The translations under genes were made by a program, and so were the position numbers. Below the pieces are notes generated by a model that searched no databases, was not told where the DNA came from, and saw only the letters and a program-made list of their open reading frames with translations. Shown piece after piece: positions 10,118 through 18,073 of a stretch of DNA of 64,000 bases. Origin of the DNA: Pirellulaceae bacterium (lineage in GTDB: Bacteria; Planctomycetota; Planctomycetia; Pirellulales; Pirellulaceae); the NCBI GenBank assembly GCA_019636375.1, contig JAHBXS010000002.1:585621-649620 (forward strand). The letters are read 5' to 3'. The stretch's first letter is position 1. The number at the start of each line of letters is the position of its first letter.

Positions 10118-10618
10118 ATGGCCGCCAAAAAGAAGAAAACTGACGCGAATCCTCAGACGGGTGGGCAACAGCGGAATATTTCCGAAAACCGCAAAGCTCG
10201 TTTCAAGTACGAAATTCTTGAGCAAATCGAATGCGGAATCGTCTTGGTGGGGAGCGAAGTGAAAAGCCTCCGCGATAACAAAATCTCTCTCGACGAAGCC
10301 TACGTCAAAGTTCGCGGCCAGGAAATCTGGTTGATTGGAGCAGATATTGCCGAATACAGACAAGCAACAATTTGGAACCACGACCGTCGCCGCCCGAGAA
10401 AACTCTTAGTTCACAAACGACAACTGCAAAAACTCTCCGCAAAAGCTCAGGAAAAAGGCTTCACGCTCGTCCCACTCCACATTTTTTTCAACGAACGCGG
10501 AATTGTAAAATTAATGGTCGGGGTCGGCAAAGGGAAAAAGACTCACGACAAACGCCAAACGATCAAATCCGCCGAGGCCAAAAGATCTATCGCCCGCGCG
10601 ATGAAAACCAAACGCTGA
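10118..10618 (+). CDS. smpB: SsrA-binding protein SmpB
   Basis: Binds tmRNA and delivers it to stalled ribosomes for trans-translation. 166 aa with typical segments ISENRKARFKYEILEQIECGI, LVGSEVKSLR, AYVKVRGQEIWLIGA, FNERGIVKLMVGVGKGKKTHDKR and a basic C-terminal tail that enters the mRNA channel. Start ATG 10118. Convergent with the dioxygenase gene, with only 15 bp between stops. The tmRNA gene is not in this window. Confidence 0.97.
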   Translation: MAAKKKKTDANPQTGGQQRNISENRKARFKYEILEQIECGIVLVGSEVKSLRDNKISLDEAYVKVRGQEIWLIGADIAEYRQATIWNHDRRRPRKLLVHKRQLQKLSAKAQEKGFTLVPLHIFFNERGIVKLMVGVGKGKKTHDKRQTIKSAEAKRSIARAMKTKR

Positions 10619-10633
10619 CGACGCTCGGCTGCC

Positions 10634-11188
10634 TTACGTTTCGACGAGTTCAAATGCTCCGGCCCGCTCAATGACCTTTCCGGTCTCTTTACAAGTCCGT
10701 CGCTCGACAGGCCCGTTCCAAAAATCGTCCATCACCTTGTGCAAATCTTCATCGATGTGTGCCAAACGAAATTCTGCCTGGTAAACCAAGTGGATGTCGT
10801 CGGGACAATACCAACGCAATTGGTCCTTGGTCCCTTCGGGGCGAGGAAACTCGACAATCAAGCCAACCGTCCCAGCGGGTCGCTGAGGACGATGCGGCAC
10901 GTTACGAGGACAAAGCCACATTTCGCCTTCGCGAATGACAACATCTCGTGCCGGCGAACCGTCCAGCGGACGAATGCGCACGGCAATATCACCCTCAAGT
11001 TGATAAAACAGCTCTTCCGTTGGATTTACGTGATAGTCGTTGCGTGTGTTCGGACCCAGCGACACAAAAACGATCACGTCGTTGGCCTCTTTATAGAACT
11101 GCCGGTTCATCACTGGAACTTTGAATTCATGGCGATGTTCTTCGATCCATTTCATCAGATTGAACGGAGGGGCAATCGGAGTGGTCAT
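10634..11188 (-). CDS. nbaC: 3-hydroxyanthranilate 3,4-dioxygenase
   Basis: Non-haem Fe(II) cupin enzyme opening the ring of 3-hydroxyanthranilate in the kynurenine pathway (toward quinolinate/NAD or tryptophan degradation). 184 aa from ATG 11188, which follows GAGGAGAAT; the frame is open further upstream but unlike the family. Motifs: NDYHVNPTEELFYQLEGD gives the His/Glu iron ligands, CPRNVPHRPQRP supplies another His, and GLIVEFPRPEGTKDQLRWYC is typical. The C-terminal half has CPDD and a lone CKETG rather than the two CxxC pairs of rubredoxin-like bacterial forms. No other kynurenine-pathway gene is nearby. Confidence 0.93.
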   Translation of the reverse strand: MTTPIAPPFNLMKWIEEHRHEFKVPVMNRQFYKEANDVIVFVSLGPNTRNDYHVNPTEELFYQLEGDIAVRIRPLDGSPARDVVIREGEMWLCPRNVPHRPQRPAGTVGLIVEFPRPEGTKDQLRWYCPDDIHLVYQAEFRLAHIDEDLHKVMDDFWNGPVERRTCKETGKVIERAGAFELVET

Positions 11189-11383
11189 GGTGGAATTCTC
11201 CTCGGTAATTTGGAAGCTAACGATAATCCGAATTCGGATAAACAATTTTAGGGCAAGTCCGCAACTGTTCCAAGCTAGGCTGGTCAAGAGGCCCGAATTG
11301 CATGATAATTCGACCTAGATTTCCACATTGCCATCAACCTTTGAAAACCGCAATGCCAAACCAGTTCAACCCACGACCGGTTC

Positions 11384-11899
11384 GTGGTGAATTATTTTAT
11401 TCGCCGAGCCTTTGATCGGACCACGCCAACGATGGAACAACGAATTCCGCCCAGCTTTTTGCTGAGAGCCATGGTGATTACTGTAGGTTGCGTCCTCACG
11501 ATGGCCATTGGTCAATTCGTAGCGATCGCCTTAATCGGCTGGCTCTGGTTTCCCGACGTCTTGGAAATTTTCACGCAATCAAAACTACCCGAAGAAGTTA
11601 AAAACCGTGTGCCCGACATCCCGATGACGTTTTGGTGGTGCCTGATCGGTTTTTTAGCCATGCTGGGCTGGATTGTGGGTGCCGTGGCTGCACGACTCCT
11701 GCCTGCTGCCGCTCGTTCGCAGATTTGGCTGATCGCGGTACTGTTGTTTCTGATTTATTTTCAACAGTTTCTCGGTCAGCAAGAAGGGTTGCGATGGGTC
11801 AATATGGTTTTGTCGCTGATGACCCCAGGAATGTTTGTTTGGGGAGCGAGAATTTTTTCTTCGGCCCAAACGCCGAATGAAGCCAAACCGTTTGCCTAG
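11384..11899 (+). CDS. Uncharacterised integral membrane protein
   Basis: 171 aa with about four hydrophobic segments: around LLRAMVITVGCVLTMAIGQF, WWCLIGFLAMLGWIVGAVAA, IWLIAVLLFLIYFQQF and WVNMVLSLMTPGMFVWGA. A soluble loop follows the first membrane pair. The start may be GTG 11384 or ATG 11432; neither has a clear ribosome site. No family recognised. Neighbours (dioxygenase, DUF2617) give no clue to its job. Confidence 0.6.
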   Translation: MVNYFIRRAFDRTTPTMEQRIPPSFLLRAMVITVGCVLTMAIGQFVAIALIGWLWFPDVLEIFTQSKLPEEVKNRVPDIPMTFWWCLIGFLAMLGWIVGAVAARLLPAAARSQIWLIAVLLFLIYFQQFLGQQEGLRWVNMVLSLMTPGMFVWGARIFSSAQTPNEAKPFA

Positions 11900-11963
11900 T
11901 TCAGAATTCTTTGCTGCTTTAAAAGTCCAACATCGACATCTGGGCCCTTGGCTGACAGCCAGA

Positions 11964-12527
11964 CTAAACGGATTCAGAACTTGGCACGGCAAAACGGCTC
12001 TCGACCCGAACGATCGAGCAAGTATCCGGAAAAGTGTGAAACGACATGACATTCACATGACGCCGAAACGCCTGCAAGTTGACGTAACTAATCGCTCCCA
12101 GCGGCATTCGTCCACTCGAAGCAAACCGATTGAGCAGCCCCTCGAATTCCCTTGGCTGCGCAACGTGCTGATGCACGGTTACGAGCAACCGTGGATTGAC
12201 ACTTTCCATCTCGAAGCTCGATTCCCAAATTGGAGTCCCCGAACCGGCCAGTCGATGAGTCCTCGAATTGTCCAGCGTTTGTGAAAACAATCGCCCTTGT
12301 TGAGGCAGCAGTTGGTGGACACCGCAGCAAACCTCCGTAATCAGATGTTCGCCAGTTTGAAAGGTAATCAAATGCCCCGTGGTCATGATCCTGACCGTCA
12401 GACGATACAACTCCCGTTCCACCACTCGCGCCGCACAAGTTTCGTACAACTCTGGATGCACAGACCTGCCGAGCAGGTGCATGCCCATTTCAGAGATTTT
12501 TGGACGAACGTACAACACGGCAAACAA
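11964..12527 (-). CDS. DUF2617-family protein
   Basis: 187 aa of unknown function. The beginning (LYVRPKISEMGMHLLGRSVHPELYE) and the overall layout match what I recall of the planctomycete DUF2617 family. No catalytic motif, signal peptide or membrane segment is evident. The first ATG at 12527 is used; no strong ribosome site is seen. Family assignment is from memory of the N-terminal pattern. Confidence 0.65.
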   Translation of the reverse strand: MFAVLYVRPKISEMGMHLLGRSVHPELYETCAARVVERELYRLTVRIMTTGHLITFQTGEHLITEVCCGVHQLLPQQGRLFSQTLDNSRTHRLAGSGTPIWESSFEMESVNPRLLVTVHQHVAQPREFEGLLNRFASSGRMPLGAISYVNLQAFRRHVNVMSFHTFPDTCSIVRVESRFAVPSSESV

Positions 12528-12775
12528 ACCTTAAAGTGATGGAAAAAAAATTTCATGGGACACCGTCAACTGGGACCGCGGAAAGTGGCCGGAACTGAGT
12601 TGTCACCAGTATTATAGATCGTCGATTCCGCCGATGGAATAGAAACAATTTTTCATCAAATTTTCTTCAGAAGACGACTTGACTTACCGACAGCCAAGAC
12701 TAGTGCGTAACCGTTTTAAGAAATTAATGGCCGCGTGGCTTTTCACTCCGTGATTGGGGGATCGTGCAAGAATTT

Positions 12776-12800
12776 GGTAAAAGACGTGGGGTAAAAGATG
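12776..12800 (+). repeat. Interspersed GGTAAAAGATG repeat, copy 1
   Basis: 25-nt element made of two half-units, GGTAAAAGACGTGG then GGTAAAAGATG. Other copies lie at 13083-13107 (inverted), 13123-13147, 20092-20116 (inverted), 20184-20208 and 20291-20315. Confidence 0.85.
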
Positions 12801-12859
12801 AGGGAACTCACAGATTCGCGAGCAATTGAAGGGTACTTAAAATTTCACGTCTCAAAAAA

Positions 12860-12991
12860 TCCTGCCCGGCTCGTCCGGCGGTTCGTTAGGCTTCTCGCTA
12901 CATACAGCGCCGCCCCAATCCCTCAAAGAGAATCCCGTCCGGCTCGTTCGGCGGTTCGTTAGGTTTCTCGCTACAAACAGCGCCGCCTCAA
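12860..12991. repeat. Two-copy tandem repeat, about 71-bp period
   Basis: Two imperfect units share GGCGGTTCGTTAGG and TTCTCGCTACA, each followed by CAGCGCCGCC. They lie at about 12860-12920 and 12931-12991. Non-coding. Confidence 0.8.
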
Positions 12992-13082
12992 ATCGAAAAC
13001 CTTAACACGCGTCGTCTTCGTGACCGTTGATGACTCTTCACACACGTTTTCCTCAGTCAAAACTACTACAAACCATGCGCAA

Positions 13083-13147
13083 CATCTTTTACCCATCATC
13101 TTTTACCAATAAACAAGAATTTGGTAAAAGATGTGGGGTAAAAGATG
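13083..13147. repeat. Inverted pair of GGTAAAAGATG repeats
   Basis: Copy 2 (13083-13107, inverted) and copy 3 (13123-13147) face each other across 15 bp, so the pair could fold into a hairpin of about 25 bp with few mismatches. This may hint at how the element spreads or is tolerated. Confidence 0.85.
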
Positions 13148-13344
13148 AGGGAACTCGCGAATTTCCAACAAAAAAATTCTGCCGAAAATTTCAAGTTTTT
13201 TGAAAAACAATTCTGGCATTTCGCAAATCATCCGTCCGGAATTGGTTTCGCCTCAGCCAACGCGCGTCAAATAGTTGTCACACAAATTTGGATATTTGAT
13301 TCGTAGCTTTGTGATTGTTTCGGTATCAAGTCGAGTTGGCATGG

Positions 13345-13593
13345 CTATTCGTTGGCGGCAGGTGACCATGTTCCGCCTGATCCATGATAAGTCTCACACC
13401 GCAGCTGAAACGTCGCCCCACAAACAGTGCATCGGAGGTCGCATTCGATATCGTCAGACCACTGAAGATCACCTTTGTAAATGGCAAGCAAATCGCTAGC
13501 AACAGCGGAGGCGACTTGGTTCTGAATCCGTTTCCAGTCAGAAGGGTAATTGATTCTGATTTCAGAAGCGAACTGATCGCATTGAGCACACAT
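13345..13593 (-). CDS. Small protein with two CxxC pairs
   Basis: 82 aa if started at ATG 13593; an in-frame ATG at 13677 would overlap the antitoxin gene. CAQC near the N-terminus and CTVC in the second half could bind one zinc. The end FQLRCETYHGSGGTW looks conserved, and I have seen similar short proteins in planctomycetes, without a function. It follows the PIN toxin-antitoxin pair on the same strand and may be co-transcribed or be a third cassette gene. Confidence 0.55.
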   Translation of the reverse strand: MCAQCDQFASEIRINYPSDWKRIQNQVASAVASDLLAIYKGDLQWSDDIECDLRCTVCGATFQLRCETYHGSGGTWSPAANE

Positions 13594-13624
13594 TGCGGAA
13601 CGGTAGGCCAGGTAATGGATGCGA

Positions 13625-13852
13625 TTAACGGGCGGCGGGAGTTGACTCGGCGTTGTCAGAAACGTCTTCACCCCCACTCCGTTGCATCGCTTTGATATTT
13701 GCGATACTCCGCGACGGCCTAGTCACATAAGTTCGACCTGATTCTGATTGACGACGCTGGATGTCTGCGAAGATTCGATCGAGGTCGTAGTCAAACTCTG
13801 CGCCCAAGCGATGCCGTATCTCTTTGATTTCTTCAGTCGGGTCAGGTATCAT
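13625..13852 (-). CDS. Putative antitoxin of the PIN toxin
   Basis: 75 aa, charged, no cysteines. The N-terminus (MIPDPTEEIKEIRHRLGAEFDYDLDRIFADI) resembles small proteins that partner PIN-domain toxins. Its ATG overlaps the last 11 nt of the toxin gene, implying translational coupling with the toxin first. Antitoxin role is inferred from size, order and overlap. Confidence 0.65.
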   Translation of the reverse strand: MIPDPTEEIKEIRHRLGAEFDYDLDRIFADIQRRQSESGRTYVTRPSRSIANIKAMQRSGGEDVSDNAESTPAAR

Positions 13853-14324
13853 CGTAGGTCACCCAAAGTTGTTCCGGTGTGCAAATTGTTGCGGACTCAA
13901 TGCCAGCATTGCGGCAAACAGCGTCGATCAAATGCTGGGTCGATGGATTCATTATATGCTTGAAGTTCCAAGTAGCCAAATAGTCGACGCCGTTGATCGC
14001 AGCTAGGGCAATGTGCAGTGCGTCACGCGGCTCCGATTGAGGCACTGCGTGGGCCGCAATCAGCTCCGCTGCGAGCGCATTTGCTGCAGCGGAGGTTTGC
14101 AACACGTCAATCCCATCCACAATTTTGAGGCGTTCGCTTGCAGCATCACCATCGCCATCAGCGCATTCGGCAAGGACAAGTTCAGACACAAACAGCAAAT
14201 ACCGATTTGAGGCTGAGTCCCACCATTGTCGCGTGACCTGCTGTCGCGCAAGTACGGCTGCGACCGGATGGAGCCGACCGGCGATATGCCCAACAACAGT
14301 AGTTTCAAGGTAGACGCTTTTCAT
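13842..14324 (-). CDS. PIN-domain toxin (VapC-like ribonuclease)
   Basis: 160 aa PIN-domain protein. It starts MKSVYLETTVVGHIAG, the form of PIN toxin with Glu in place of the first Asp. The other acidic sites are E in SELVLAECADG and D in EPRDALHIALA, and the family hallmark ATWNFKHI follows. PIN toxins cut RNA (often tRNA or rRNA) in a metal-dependent way. The start is 20 nt from an attC-like site, as expected of an integron cassette. Its partner overlaps the 3' end. Confidence 0.85.
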   Translation of the reverse strand: MKSVYLETTVVGHIAGRLHPVAAVLARQQVTRQWWDSASNRYLLFVSELVLAECADGDGDAASERLKIVDGIDVLQTSAAANALAAELIAAHAVPQSEPRDALHIALAAINGVDYLATWNFKHIMNPSTQHLIDAVCRNAGIESATICTPEQLWVTYDDT

Positions 14325-14340
14325 GTGTGCATTCTACCGC

Positions 14341-14424
14341 AAATAACGGCACCGTTCACCGAGCCGCCGCGAGCGACGTTAATTTCAGAAACCGTGCGGC
14401 TCCGTGTGCAAAGGTTTGTTCAAG
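14341..14424 (-). other. attC-like site A
   Basis: On the minus strand it runs from AAC (14418-14420) to GTT (14345-14347), 84 bp. The right arm GGCGGCTCGG...TGCCGTT is almost the same as in site D. Left-arm CGGAGCCGC can pair with right-arm GCGGCTCGG with one mismatch. The apical part has the shared TTTCTGAAATTA core. It separates the PLD cassette from the PIN cassette. Confidence 0.65.
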
Positions 14425-14747
14425 TACGCCGCTTTGCGGCGGGGTTGGTTACGGTGGAATTGTAGGCGAAGGTGGTTTGGCGAGTCAAGTTTTTTTGTAC
14501 TCCTGGACAGTAACGAAGCCCCGACAGTGGTTGAGGCAATTTACTGTTTCATGTTTGAGCAGTCTCTATTCATGCCAAGTTATGACAAACCCAATCGTTC
14601 ATCGAGTGTCATCGGGCTTCTTGAACAAAGCCCATAAACATCGGCTCCATCTTTCGGCCATTCAACGCCCCTCGCTTCGGCCACACCCCCACCAACCGCC
14701 AAACCCTATCTCATATCTCGCGATGTTAAAAGATTGTTGGTTCGTAC
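14425..14747. other. Non-coding tail of the PLD cassette
   Basis: About 320 bp between the PLD stop and attC-like site A. It contains a GC-rich inverted repeat near 14429-14446 (CGCCGC...GCGGCG) and only very short open frames. Nothing recognisable. Confidence 0.5.
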
Positions 14748-15773
14748 TCATTTGTCGTCGAGGAAATGTGCCATCACATCCGTACGGAATTGATCGTATT
14801 GAGATTCCGACACATCCCAAAATGTGAAATACGGTGATTTCCACTGAAACGCACCAATGCTGTCTGTCCAAGCCAACCACCTAACTGGCACACGCCATTC
14901 AACAGTGTCATGAACCTGAGTTAGGCGTCCCCGTTGATTTGAATTAAGTCGTTGAAGCGATCCCTCCGCAACGCCGACCCCAATGATACCAATACCCTTC
15001 GCAAACATGAATATGGCGTTTCCGGGTTCGACCATTTCCATATGTGATGGAAATTTGAAGTCCTCCCACGCTGTTGCAAACCCGCGATTATGCATTTCTT
15101 CTTCGAGCACATATCCGCCAGTCGGAGTCCGGTCGCCCTGACGCCGATCTGTATTGCAAACAAAAAATCTTGTAGCAGTGTCAAACAGTTCCTGAAGCGA
15201 ATCAGACAAGACGGTCTCTTGTTTCGACGTGCGATTTGTCTTGGGTTTCGATTTCACTCGTTGTTTTAGTTTCGTGAATTCGCGACGCAGTGCAGAAGTT
15301 TCGCGTTGTAGTTCCGCGATTTGCTCCACGGTTACTGGCGATCCCAATGCCCAAAGCCGGTCGAACCACATCACAAGATTCGTCACGTCACCGGCGGAAG
15401 TTTCGACTCCAACCTCGATATTCGAATCGAGGCCATTTGAAGTCAGATTAGCGGACGTTATTGCCGCAGAGGAATTGCCGAAGATGTACACTTTGGCGTG
15501 CAATCGCGGACGTGCCGGCAAAACTCGGCATCGAACACCCGATTTGATCAGGGCATACAAAGATTCGAGTGAGGTTGCTCCAGAAGCAACGTCCATTGGC
15601 GCCAATGATGTGAGGAGCCTGATTTCACGTTCAGTTGCCGCTCTCAAAAGTTGACGTTCAGTCACGTACGCAGTGGCAATTCGAATTAGGCCGGTTGATT
15701 CTGCGATACGCGACGCAAGCAACTTCCGGTGGAGTCGGTTTGGCGTTCCATCTTCGAGGATTAGGCTCGGCAT
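14748..15773 (-). CDS. Phospholipase D-like (HKD) domain protein
   Basis: 341 aa from ATG 15773. A PLD-type half-site is seen at residues 91-113: LHAKVYIFG (H92, K94) then SSAAITSANLTSNGLDSN, the usual HxK...S.N pattern. Enzymes with one HKD act as dimers; relatives of this short type are mostly nucleases. A Lys/Arg-rich helical linker (about 165-200) precedes a C-terminal domain with AIFMFAKGIGIIGVGVAEG, which recalls EVE/PUA-like modified-nucleotide readers, though weakly. Lies between attC-like sites B and A as a single-gene cassette. A defence role is inferred from domain type and context. Confidence 0.75.
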   Translation of the reverse strand: MPSLILEDGTPNRLHRKLLASRIAESTGLIRIATAYVTERQLLRAATEREIRLLTSLAPMDVASGATSLESLYALIKSGVRCRVLPARPRLHAKVYIFGNSSAAITSANLTSNGLDSNIEVGVETSAGDVTNLVMWFDRLWALGSPVTVEQIAELQRETSALRREFTKLKQRVKSKPKTNRTSKQETVLSDSLQELFDTATRFFVCNTDRRQGDRTPTGGYVLEEEMHNRGFATAWEDFKFPSHMEMVEPGNAIFMFAKGIGIIGVGVAEGSLQRLNSNQRGRLTQVHDTVEWRVPVRWLAWTDSIGAFQWKSPYFTFWDVSESQYDQFRTDVMAHFLDDK

Positions 15774-15822
15774 CGGTTTAGTGCATTGGCTGAAGTGACA
15801 GGGACGACTTTGAGGACGCTGG

Positions 15823-15912
15823 CGACAACGGGCGAAAATGGCGCGAGTGATCTTGATTTGAGGAAAAAATCGGAACGCCATTTTCGCTCCGTCTGCAACC
15901 CTTTGTTCGTCG
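15823..15912 (-). other. attC-like site B
   Basis: On the minus strand it runs from CGACGAAC (R''-like) to GTTGTCG (R'-like), which pair apart from one bulged base. An inner stem GCGAAAATGGCG / CGCCATTTTCGC is perfect over 12 bp. The loop between (CCGATTTTTTCCTCAAATCA then GATCACTCG) is nearly the same as in site C. 90 bp. Confidence 0.7.
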
Positions 15913-15961
15913 TATTTTGTTGTTGGTAACTAGCATTCCAATAGTGCGTCTCTGATGAAAG

Positions 15962-16495
15962 TCAGAGTCCACGCTTGGTTCTGAACTGCCCAAGACTTTC
16001 CGCCCAATTGTTCGTTACCTGAATCAAAGTGTCGGCGAGACCCGCAAGGCAGTCTGGCGTGAAAAATCTATTCTCTGAGCCAAGTTCTTCATTCACGTAT
16101 TCCCAAATATTGCCATGACAGATGTTGTTCCTTTGGCGAACTATCTCAACATCGACTCGATTAGGTTTCTTCGTCGCAAGTTTCGTCTCAAAATCGTTCT
16201 CATTAGGAAATGCGAGTGACTGGATTGGAAGTCCAAGGTGGAATGCATCATTGATGAGGTTGTTACTAAATACTTTGTGCGCAGATGGCTCTTCTGATCG
16301 GCCGCCGTTGCTAATTTGTGCTACAGTAAATCGCAGGCTCGCTTCAATACCATTCAAAAGTGAAGAGGCACCTGGAATAAAGAGTCCGTTCTGAACTGCC
16401 CGCACCCCCTGAACGAAGAACCAATGGAACTCCGATGCGCGAAGTCGCGGTACGAACCCGAGTGAGTCTGCTTGTGGATAGGAAAGCCGGTCCAT
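15962..16495 (-). CDS. Hypothetical protein with HEPN-type RX4H motif
   Basis: 177 aa from ATG 16495 (an in-frame ATG at 16525 is less likely). Mostly helical by appearance. RNNICH at residues 122-127 fits the RX4-6H motif of HEPN ribonucleases, with the usual Asn after Arg. No family recognised with certainty. It is a lone minus-strand gene followed by attC-like site B, as in a cassette. HEPN proteins serve in toxin-antitoxin and abortive-infection systems, but that role is inferred here. Confidence 0.55.
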   Translation of the reverse strand: MDRLSYPQADSLGFVPRLRASEFHWFFVQGVRAVQNGLFIPGASSLLNGIEASLRFTVAQISNGGRSEEPSAHKVFSNNLINDAFHLGLPIQSLAFPNENDFETKLATKKPNRVDVEIVRQRNNICHGNIWEYVNEELGSENRFFTPDCLAGLADTLIQVTNNWAESLGQFRTKRGL

Positions 16496-16734
16496 TGAGA
16501 TATGGTGAGTCCAATTACGGTGCAATTTGGTAGATCAGTTGTTTAGTTGTTTCGACAGCAATCCTGCCGGTCAGGTTCGGTAGTCAAACGGTTATTTCGC
16601 CGAAAGAATCCATGTAAGTCCTGGGTTTGGTGCGGGAGCCTTGGAGTTAAATTCTGGAGGCTCAGGACCGTGATCTCGGGTCGCTATCGACGACCAATGT
16701 CACATTTTTTTCAAATTCCAAACCCAAGGAAATA
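16496..16734. other. Intergenic stretch, nothing recognised
   Basis: About 240 bp between the HEPN-like gene start and the IS110 remnant. No attC-like arm and no gene were found. Confidence 0.5.
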
Positions 16735-17037
16735 ATAACCAAGAAAATTCTCGCACTCGATTTCGGGAAATTCAAGTCTGTTTGCTGAATTTTTGACACG
16801 AAAACCAGAAAATTCGAGTTTTTCACCGTAGCCACAGACAGAAATTATCTGACCCCAGTCTTCAAACAACACCCCGTCGACCTCGTCGTGATGAAAGCCT
16901 GTAGGCCATCGGGTTGGAGCAACGACTTGGCCGTCCGCCTCGGACATAAGACCAATGTCTGCTCCACCAATGAAGAAGCCTGGAAGTGGACGAACGCCAA
17001 GCGAAAGCCCAACAAGTCCGCAGACAGGTCGCCCTAA
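16735..17037 (+). pseudogene. IS110-family transposase remnant (N-terminal part)
   Basis: One plus-strand frame reads KKILALDFGKFKSVC, an in-frame TGA at 16786-16788, then FDTKTRKFEFFTVATDR, VDLVVMKACRPSGWSNDLA and CSTNEEAWKWTNAKRKPNKS, ending at TAA 17035. This matches the start of IS110-family DEDD transposases: D of LALD, then CGPSGW, CSTNEDAW and VKRK. The expected ATG appears as ATA, there is a nonsense codon, and everything past about residue 100 is missing, so it is dead. Members of this family include groups that target integron attC sites, which fits the surrounding cassettes. Confidence 0.75.
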
Positions 17038-17040
17038 AGA

Positions 17041-17301
17041 ATGCCTGTCTCCCAAAAAGATGGATGGCACGAAATTTCCCGAAATTTCCCCCAGGGAAGT
17101 AGTCGTAAAGGCCCGTGGGTGATGTCATCGAGCAAAGCCGTTCACATGGCCTTGTCGCTGGCTTACCTCAAGCAGTTGGGAGTGGTTAGTCTGGAAGATA
17201 TCTGGATCAAACCTGCTTCGAAGGGACGAACCGCCTAGTGCGGACCCGCATGCTGGGTGATGTGGGAGGGGCCCCAGAGCAATCCTTGCTCCTATCCCGA
17301 T
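17041..17301 (+). mobile_element. 3' remnant of a group II intron with reverse transcriptase C-terminus
   Basis: The plus-strand frame 17041-17238 ends with KGPWVMSSSKAVHMALSLAY, then LKQLGVVSLEDIWIK and GRTA. This is like the C-terminal part of group II intron reverse transcriptase/maturases. Directly after the stop comes GTGCGGACCCGCATGCTGGG and TGTGGGAGGGG, a hairpin and CCTATCCCGAT, which I recognise as the usual 3' end of such introns. Most of the intron is missing. The junction at about 17301 is followed by TTGGTTATTTG, just past the TIR gene stop, where that cassette's attC would start. Group IIC introns are known to insert in attC sites. Confidence 0.6.
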
Positions 17302-17322
17302 CTTGGTTATTTGGTGGTATCG

Positions 17323-17958
17323 TCAATCAGACTCCGACCCAGATCCGTAATACCCAGAGCCAGAGTATTCCTGCTCGTGAATCGCGGTGACTTTTTGATG
17401 AAGTGAACGCCCGATAAGGATCAACTCATCCAGCTTGTCGTCGACCGTGCGACGCTCGGGCTTAAGATCGTTGGGTGTTTCTGTGATGATCTTTTGAAAC
17501 TCCTTCTCGAACGCCTTCCACCATTGGTTGAATGTCTTCTCAAGCCGAGTGTCGTCCAGGTAACACGAGCAGGCAAATCGATTAATTACGGAAACGAGTT
17601 TGAACATATCGTCACGGTCGGGGCGAACACCATTCAGTAGTGAAAGCGGCGGCTGAAGCTCGTTGAAAGAAAGATCAATAAGCAACGGGCAGACCCGGTT
17701 TTGTGGGACGCCTTTGCTAAGAGCGCCTGCCTCGAAGAGAATCCACGGTGCGTTCCGGTTCTCGCGTGTAACGCAAATTATGCCGACGGAAGTACATTGT
17801 AATTCCCCCGACAAGTCATTAAACCACATTGAGCCCTTGTCAATGTCCTCTTTGGATATCCACGTGGTGACATTCTGCAAGACATCAGGCAGCCATGTGT
17901 AGAGCAACTGAGCAACCTTGCCACTTAGTTGACCCGACCAACTGATGAAAACGCTCAT
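17323..17958 (-). CDS. TIR-domain protein
   Basis: 211 aa from ATG 17958, 18 nt after attC-like site C; a longer open frame upstream would run through that site. TIR-like fold signs: SVFISWSGQLSGKVAQLL (first strand and helix), DIDKGSMWFNDLSGELQ, GIICVTRENRNAPWILFEAG with E76 as the probable catalytic glutamate, and CPLLIDLS. Bacterial TIR domains of this kind cleave NAD+ or make signalling nucleotides in antiphage systems. The C-terminal 80 residues are helical with a Ser/Gly/Tyr-rich end (SGSGYYGSGSESD). No obvious sensor partner beside it except other cassettes. Confidence 0.75.
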   Translation of the reverse strand: MSVFISWSGQLSGKVAQLLYTWLPDVLQNVTTWISKEDIDKGSMWFNDLSGELQCTSVGIICVTRENRNAPWILFEAGALSKGVPQNRVCPLLIDLSFNELQPPLSLLNGVRPDRDDMFKLVSVINRFACSCYLDDTRLEKTFNQWWKAFEKEFQKIITETPNDLKPERRTVDDKLDELILIGRSLHQKVTAIHEQEYSGSGYYGSGSESD

Positions 17959-17975
17959 GATGTTTTCCAAATAAA

Positions 17976-18070
17976 GCTCGCGGTCACCAGGCGGAATTGG
18001 CGCGAGTGATACTGATTTAAGAAAAAGTCGGTGCGCCAATTCCGCTCTGGTGCACCCCATGGTTCTTCGA
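17976..18070 (-). other. attC-like site C
   Basis: On the minus strand the arms GGTGCACCAG / CTGGTGACC (one bulge) and GCGGAATTGGCGC / GCGCCAATTCCGC enclose a loop (CCGACTTTTTCTTAAATCAG then TATCACTCG) almost identical to that of site B. Stem bases differ from B on both sides in a compensating way. R''-like AAC is present; the R' side is less clear. 95 bp. Confidence 0.65.
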
Positions 18071-18073
18071 CCT

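Larger units (their letters stand above)
12528..13344. other. Gene-free repeat-rich border of the accessory island
   Basis: About 800 bp without a convincing gene. It contains three copies of a GGTAAAAGATG repeat, one copy of a CACTCCGTGA palindromic repeat near 12731-12752, and a tandem duplication at 12860-12991. The same repeat families reappear at 20.1-20.5 kb on the far side of the cassette island. Confidence 0.75.

Noticed and set aside
16711..17070. 119-aa minus-strand frame
   Set aside because: The plus strand of this stretch reads as an IS110-family transposase fragment with clear family motifs.
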